The position numbers and the translations under genes are program-made. A stretch of 64,000 nucleotides of DNA from Drosophila persimilis (lineage: Eukaryota > Arthropoda > Insecta > Diptera > Drosophilidae): positions 558,001-622,000 of the forward strand of contig NW_020825350.1 of the NCBI RefSeq assembly GCF_003286085.1, given 5' to 3'. Of the stretch, positions 57,620 to 64,000 are shown piece by piece; position 1 is the stretch's first letter, and every line of letters begins with the position of its first letter. The notes beneath the pieces were generated by a model. It did no database searches. It saw nothing but the letters and a program-made list of their open reading frames with translations, and was not told the origin of the DNA.

Positions 57620-60600
57620 AGGTTCCTTTAAACTGTGATATCTTTTATCACTTCAGTATAAATTTCAGAGTGTGTGTTTTGCTCCTTCTGCTTCGCCTTT
57701 TGCTTGATTCCACTTCCGGGTGCGCTGCTCGCAAGGACCTTCTGCACTCACCTTCCACGCCGTTGGCCCGATTTCGCTGTTCCAATTCGAACTCGAGTTC
57801 CACTTCCAAATTCCAAATTCCCGATGCAATGCCAACGAACAGGATGCGTCTACTTCTGCGTTCTGAGGCAACTTTCAAAAACTGTTGCACTTACTGCTGG
57901 TAGCAGTAGCCGTTACTGTTCCTATTGCTGCTTCTTTGACTGCCTCTGATGCTGATGCTGATGCCGATGTTGATGTCGATGTCGATGGTGTTGCTGATGA
58001 TGGGTTGACAGGGGCACGAGTCACGTGGCGGGCGGGGCACGAGGCGCAGTGACTGCGGTTAATTGCAAGATGCACGCGGTCAATTAACTCTCAGCAGCCG
58101 TCTAAGTGGAGCACTTAATCTCTGTGGTGGACACACTCGCGTAGTTCCACCGATTCAACAGACAAAAAAATAGTAATAAAAAAAAATGAAAAGTACTGGC
58201 AACAAAATGCTCAAAAAAAGGACACAGAATCGCGTGTGGTCACTTGTTGATCGTTTGATAACCGCTTTTGATAAACGGTTATTGCCCGTGTGTTGCTTTC
58301 TTTGCTTGTCGATCGGTTTTTGTGTGTTGGTTGCATTCGCATTCGCATTCGCTTTTGTTTTGTTTGTTTGGGTGCTCGGTTATCGGTTTTTGGCTTTTGG
58401 TTTTTGGTTTTTGCTTGTTCTGGGACTCGGATGTGGATTCGGTCTCGATTACGGTAGGATCGCACACTTGGAGGGGGCCTGAGCTTCGTCTGAAAACGCG
58501 TCTGGTCCGCGCCGTGGGTTAGCGCCGAATGCTGCATACACCTGCTTTCTCGTAGCGGAACACTTCGCATGCGCAGCAGCAGCGGCTCGGCTCTGCCGCT
58601 GCGGCGGTGGCAGCGAAATTTCTTCTTTACATTGAGACCGATCCGATACGATACGATGCGATCCGATCCCCAGCCGAAGCTCTCGGCAAGGCAGTCTCTC
58701 AGTGTGGCAGTCGGCCAAGTCCAAGTCCAACTCCAGCTCCAGCTCCAGCTCCAGCTCCAAGTACGACTTGTTCGAGTACAGCTTGCTGGTTGCTGCCACG
58801 GCCGCTGCCTCTGTGACTGCCTCTTCTTGTGGCATGCGTCGTTCGTTGGTTGGCTGGTCGGTCGGTCTGTCGGTCCGACGGTCTGTTGGTCGGTTTCCCC
58901 AGTTGTCTGTTTGCCCACGGGTGCGGGTACGGGTACGGGTACGGGTACGGGTACGGGTACAGGTATACTGGACTGCTTCGGCTTCGGCTTCAACTTCAAC
59001 TTTCAGTTGCAATGGGTTACAGAAGCAGACGATCGCTAGCAGCCAGACGACGACAATTGCATGGGGACAAGTCCTCTAACTGTTTGCACTTTCTATTCCC
59101 CTGCCCCTGCCCCTGCCCCTGCCTCGTTCCCCTGCCTCTCCTCATGTCTCCACGTGCCACATGCCTCATGCCCCCGTCCCCTGCAGCCACTGCCCAGTGT
59201 CCACGGCCCATGCTCCAATTGTTGCTGATTTGTGGCAAGCAATCAAGCTGTGGTAAGACATGGGCGTGGGCGCCCTTTGATAGCCACACGCTCTTCGTGG
59301 CGGGGGGGTGGGGCTCAAAGGAAACTGTGGGAGGGGGAGGGGGAGGGGTTGTCTAGTACAGGTGGTACAGAGAGCAAGGGAAAGGGGCCAGGGAGAGAGG
59401 ATGGCGTCGCTGTAATGTTTCATCAACTGTTCCACTTTTCCATAAAATATTTTTGCAAAGTACCGCATTTGGCATGGCCTACAACAACAACAGCAACAAC
59501 AGCAACAACTGCAGCAGAAACAGCGCCAAGAGCGGCGGCTGCAACAACAACGACGGACGGTCGGCTGCTGCGCTTGCTCTCGTTGAAATAATAGGATGAG
59601 CAACATCGGCAGTTGCAACTGCAACAGCCCCAACAACAGCGACAACGCTAGCGACAGCAATTGATAACCTGCTAACCCGCCACGCACAGTAGGTCGCATT
59701 TGATGCGAAATGGGATCGACAGTGGGGTGGATACCCCAGAAAACTGTTTCCCAGGACAACGCCCAGGACCAGTACCCAGGACAATGCTTCAAATGGACTG
59801 AGATGCGATACAGACAATGTACTGATGATGATGGGCCTCTCTATACCCGGTACTCATAGAATAAAGTGATGTGTTCTATATGTACATATATATGTATTTC
59901 CTAGATCAGCAGATCACTATCGTAATCGATATAGCCCTCATATAGCTATATCTCACAGACTATGTTAGCTAGTCTTCCACCCCATCAACTCCCAAAAACT
60001 TCTGCCGATTCGAAACAAAACCATTAACTCTCGCAGTACGCGCTCTCTTTCTCTCTCTCCCAGTGTTTCTTGGCAGTAAAAAGTTGTATTTCATGTCCGG
60101 CATTTAGTCGATGAGAGAGCAGTAAACGAATATGCTCTCTGTTCAACATCAACAATAGCATCCGTCGTTTCCTTACCACCTATGTCGATAAAGTATTGAA
60201 ACCATTTGCAATAGATATCAACTTCTCCGAAAAGGAAGGCATGATTTATAATACGGGTGATACGGTACGGGTGTAAATATCGAAGTTTCGTTGGAGAGGT
60301 ATTCAATTATTTTGGCTCTTCAATATATCAGTAATCTTTTGAAATTTGAAAATGTCTCTATCCAAATCACTTGCCCCGGTCCGTTTCATTTTTGGGTATA
60401 GCGACTGCTCCAGTTTTCTCTCCTTTTTGGCCCACTGTGCGGTGGAAGCGTACGAGCGGCAGGTAGAGTCAGGCTGGCGGCTGGCGGCTGGCGGCAGGCG
60501 GCAGGCATTTCATCGCCATTTCAATTCCACTTTGCAGTTTTGAGTTTTTAGGGGCGCCGTGTGTCGATTCCTGTTTGCTAAATATGACCAAAAAGACTCG

Positions 60601-60945
60601 TTTCGAAATTGGAGTAATTTCGTCGCGGCGACTCGCTTTGGATCGCTTTGGATCGCCTGGGTTCGATCTGATCCGATGCTGATGCTATTCGATGCAATTC
60701 GATTTGGCTGGCGTGCTCCGGTTCGGCCAGAAAGTGGACGCTGGGGCTGGCGGCCTGGCGGCCTGGCGTCTATCCTCCTCCATCCCCGTCTATCGGGGCA
60801 CACATTAAGTAACACGCGCCAGCCAGTCTACCCCAAGCCTGCGACCGTCTGCTCCGACTTGGTCAATTATTGGCTAGCTTTGCATGAGATCCGATTGGTT
60901 AGCATTGGGTATGTTTTGGGTCTGTTTTGGGTGCCATTGGAAAAG

Positions 60946-60994
60946 GCCAGTGCCAGTGCCAGTGCCAGTGCCAGTGCCAGTGCCAGTGCCAGTG
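60946..60994. repeat. CCAGTG hexanucleotide microsatellite
   Basis: Eight perfect units. It yields an artificial Ala-Ser run in one frame. Confidence 0.9.
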
Positions 60995-61245
60995 GGGAAG
61001 GGCAGCCTCTTGTGTGTCGCACGACGCACGCATCTTAAACGAACCCGAGAGATGTCTTATTAAAAGTATCTTGTTACTTTCACCGCCGACTTGAATTGCG
61101 CTTCAATTTCTCATACGTACACACACTCAGAGGCAGAGACAGTGATAGGGAGAGAGGAGAGAGGAGACGAAGGAGAGTGCTGCGGAAAGTACTGACCAAA
61201 TGTGGTGCTGGTGCTGGTGCTGGTGCTGGCTGTGTGGTGCAGTGC

Positions 61246-61246
61246 T

Positions 61247-61282
<36 letters not shown>
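61246..61282. repeat. CAGC tetranucleotide microsatellite
   Basis: About nine perfect CCAG units, preceded by a GCTGGT run at 61206-61230. Confidence 0.9.
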
Positions 61283-61283
<1 letters not shown>

Positions 61284-64000
61284 AAGGTCTCGAAAAAAAG
61301 CGTCGCCAAGTTGGGTGAAAACATCAGCGAATTCCTGCAACTGCTATTGGGGATGGGGATGTGGATAGTGATGGTGATGGCGATGGGGCTGGGTCATTCG
61401 ATGGATAGCTATAGCTTCTTCTGGTGCGGGGTTACACACCATTCCAGAGTCCCCAGCTCCCGGCCAGGTTCCCAAACCCAAACCCAAACCCAAAGCAAAT
61501 CCTCTTTGCCACGCCAGTTTCTAGCCAACTATTTGGGTCGCTCTCACAATTTATTGGTTTAGTTTTCATTGCATTGACACTTCATCATCGCCGCTTGCAT
61601 GCGTTTGTCATCTGTCGTTTCTGGTTGCTGGTTGCCGGTTGCCGGTTGCCGGTGTGCTGTTGTTGCAGTTGTTTTTGTTGGGGCTTATTGTTGGAATAAC
61701 CTTTCGGCAGCCATCAGCTGCATCTGTCTCTGTCTCTATCCAACGTGAGAGGGGTTACAAGGTGGCAATGGCAGTGGCACCGCCAGCGGCTGAATCTCGA
61801 CCAAAGTGAAAATGCCGCCAACAAAAACATGGGCGAAGATAGACGGTGACCGAAGCTTTGACTACCCTTACCCCAATATACGAGTTGGGTGGAATATAAT
61901 ACATATGTATATGCTACATTGTGCTAGGATTCGAAAAGCAGCTTCTGTGATGCCTTTTCAGTGCGGGAAAGCACTAATGGTTTCAGTTAACATCTGTATA
62001 CATGGATCTACAATGTTTTCGGTTGAATAGGGTAAAAAGTGTTGAGTGTCGATCGTCGGCTGTCGGCTGTCGACTGTCGACTGTCGGCTGTCGGCTGTCG
62101 AAACCTGATAGCACCTGTATCTGCATCTGCATGGAAGAGTATAGCTACTGCTGCAACAACAGCCGCAGTGGCACCACCTCCGACAACCAGCAAACAGTAG
62201 CAGTGGCACCCATTAGGCTATGAGAAGACGCTTTTCGCTGTGGGTGTGGCGGCGGCGGCGGCGGAGTCTGGGGAGGGGACCCTCCGGCTGGCAGCGAGGG
62301 GCAGCTGCAGGCAGTGCAGAAAAAGAATTGGGTTAAAGCTGTGCGGCAAGTGCTGTTGCAAGTGCTATTGTTGTTGCCGCTGTGAATAGTCGCTCGTTGC
62401 AGCAACTTCAACTGCAACTGCAACTCATCGAAGCGACTTAGAAAGCGTCTCCTTAGAATCCCATCAGCAATCGAAACACAGACGAACGGACAGATCGAAG
62501 TCTGGGAGAGCCACTTGTCTGCCTATCAATTTCACTTTCTCACCACAGCGGATAAAAGCGAGAGAGAAAAAACCAAAATCAAAATGAAATGAAATGAAAT
62601 GAAATGAAAGAAAATAAAACAACATTGAAAGTCAATTAGCTGCTGTCCAAAAAGATTCTTCACCCGAACCAGTCCGGCTCAATGGAGCCTCCAATGGAGC
62701 GGCCTCCACCTTACAATTTGGCAATCTAAGCCAGCACGCATGTGTGTCTGTTTCTGTATCTGTATCTGTATCTGTATCTGTAGCCGAGCATCTAAGTATC
62801 TGCTCAGCCCGAGGCCATCTCTGCTCTGACCAGGCCTCGGCCTGGCCTGGGAAGCCTGCGCCAGGTCCATTACCAGTACTCGCAGCAAATGGAATTTCAG
62901 GTGCGGACACCCATCCAGCCAACGTTGAGTGGACGGATTGGACCGATTGGACGGATCGACCGATCGACGGAAGGTTGGATGGGCTGACGCTGATACGGGT
63001 TGGTTATGAAAGCTCCGCGATAATACTGCCGATATACATTCTCGCAACGAAAGTTTTTATTTTGGAAATGGTTTTGGGGCCAGCATTGGTTACATTGTCG
63101 AGCAATGAACTGAACTGAGTTGAAGAACTTTCATATCGAATGGTATTTGTGGCAGAGCGGAGAAACACGATTATAGAGCGTGTGAATATGTAGGTCGGAA
63201 GATCCTTTGACAGCTCAAAGGGATATTTACATGCATACGAATCTTGTTCTTAACACTCTTTTTTAGTGCAAGCTGCTAGTTCATATCAGATTATATGATA
63301 TATGATCATTCATATGGGAATCTACATACATTCATCCCAAACTAGCGGAAGGGAAGATATAAATATACCTATCATAGGTGTATAATCATGTATAATCATC
63401 AATAGATGATTTGAAGGATCATCCCCAAATTTCCTAACATCCATTATGTTCAAATTTATTTCTTAGAGACCTAAAAATGTTAGCGCATAACAATCGTACA
63501 GCTATAATCAGCACAAATCACTGTCCACTTGCGGCATTTTTCAGATTTCCTTTCCCTAAACTGTGTTTTGACCCAGCCGGCGGCATACCATACCTGTCTG
63601 ACAATCGAGCCATTTCGTTTTCCCATGGCCCAAGGAATCCTCTTTTCAATACTCCACTCTATGCGGACAGAATGACCAATGCGTTGACAAACGGAGGGTA
63701 AGAGCCAGGTCGAGCCGAGGCGTAGGCCGTGGCCAAGACAAACACACCCACTTTCCAAATGAAAACAAAATCGCGGACCACCAAATAGCAGCACGAAGCA
63801 GCCCCCAAAGTGAAGTCTTCTCCATCTCCATCTGTGCCTCCGCCACTGCCTCTGCCTTCAACTCTATCTGCGTCTCCAGGTCTCGGACTGGGCCTGAAAT
63901 ATCGATGCTGAATGTGCCGCGCATGCGCAAACAAACGAAACGAACGAAACCCACTTGATGGCTGGCCAATGGCTTGTCTAGATGATGGATGTTGGAGCTG

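Larger units (their letters stand above)
56681..64000. other. Upstream region of the minus-strand ZP gene, no supported gene
   Basis: This probably holds the 5' UTR, promoter and enhancers of the ZP gene. It contains many short repeats: GGGGTT (57151-57179), an 11-bp unit (57577-57619), CAGCTC (about 58729-58762), GGGTAC (58924-58960), CCAGTG (60946-60994), CAGC (61246-61282) and GAAAT (about 62583-62609). No frame with convincing coding character was seen on either strand. Confidence 0.45.

Noticed and set aside
58211..59012. Long overlapping frames on both strands near 58.2-59.0 kb
   Set aside because: Hexamer arrays (CAGCTC, GGGTAC) generate open frames in several phases at once, a sign of low complexity rather than genes.
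1..64000. CRISPR arrays, bacterial operons or tRNA/rRNA genes
   Set aside because: No spaced identical repeats, no Shine-Dalgarno-led gene runs and no cloverleaf-like sequence were noticed. The splice structure shows eukaryotic DNA.

Overview
This window is insect nuclear DNA, almost certainly from a Drosophila. Most of the genes carry short introns of 60-110 bp with GTRAGT donors. The promoters have TCAGTT initiators with TATA or DPE partners, CAG and CA microsatellites are dense, and there are gypsy-type endogenous retroviruses. The gene content (a ZP-domain pair that looks like the miniature-dusky complex, a cluster of INAF-motif proteins and a farnesol-dehydrogenase-like SDR) points to the X-linked region that in D. 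melanogaster lies around 10D-10E. The texture resembles an obscura-group species; that is an inference.

Layout. 1-326 is the last exon of an unrecognised plus-strand gene. 2223-10079 is a complete gypsy-group element (Errantivirus type) with TACA target duplications, 532-bp LTRs, gag, pol reached by a -1 frameshift, and an env broken by one extra A. It lies 42 bp upstream of the inferred start site of a plus-strand SV2/SLC22-like transporter. The transporter's 14-codon first exon is at 10207-10249 and its remaining exons are at 23350-25177. Its 13.1-kb first intron holds, on the minus strand, four INAF-motif membrane protein genes (14903-17790, 21671-21219, 22291-22049, 23205-22930) and a second retroelement at 11797-14789.

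The second element is the main discovery. It is a 2993-bp provirus with two full LTRs and its own TGTA target duplication. Its interior is only the 5' leader joined to env, and the join falls exactly where a GTGAGC donor and a TTTTTTCCAG acceptor of the complete element would be spliced. It is therefore the integrated DNA copy of a spliced env messenger RNA. Its env reading frame is intact, whereas the env of the full-length neighbour is frameshifted.

About 25.2-41.5 kb is a 16-kb stretch with no convincing coding sequence, rich in microsatellites. 41503-42321 (minus) is the two-exon SDR with a TATA/Inr promoter. 44497-46826 (plus) and 50648-56680 (minus) are two convergent ZP-domain transmembrane proteins. 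Their gene structures differ: the ZP domain is cut by four introns in one and uninterrupted in the other. Between them is a three-exon gene for a 97-residue protein (48510-48921), too fragmented to appear as one open frame. 56.7-64.0 kb shows no supported gene beyond likely upstream sequence of the second ZP gene.

Gene models were assembled by eye from splice sites and reading-frame phase. The transporter, long INAF gene, SDR and second ZP gene give whole codon counts across all exons, which is the main internal support. Ortholog names rest on memory of fly gene order and families, not on a search.
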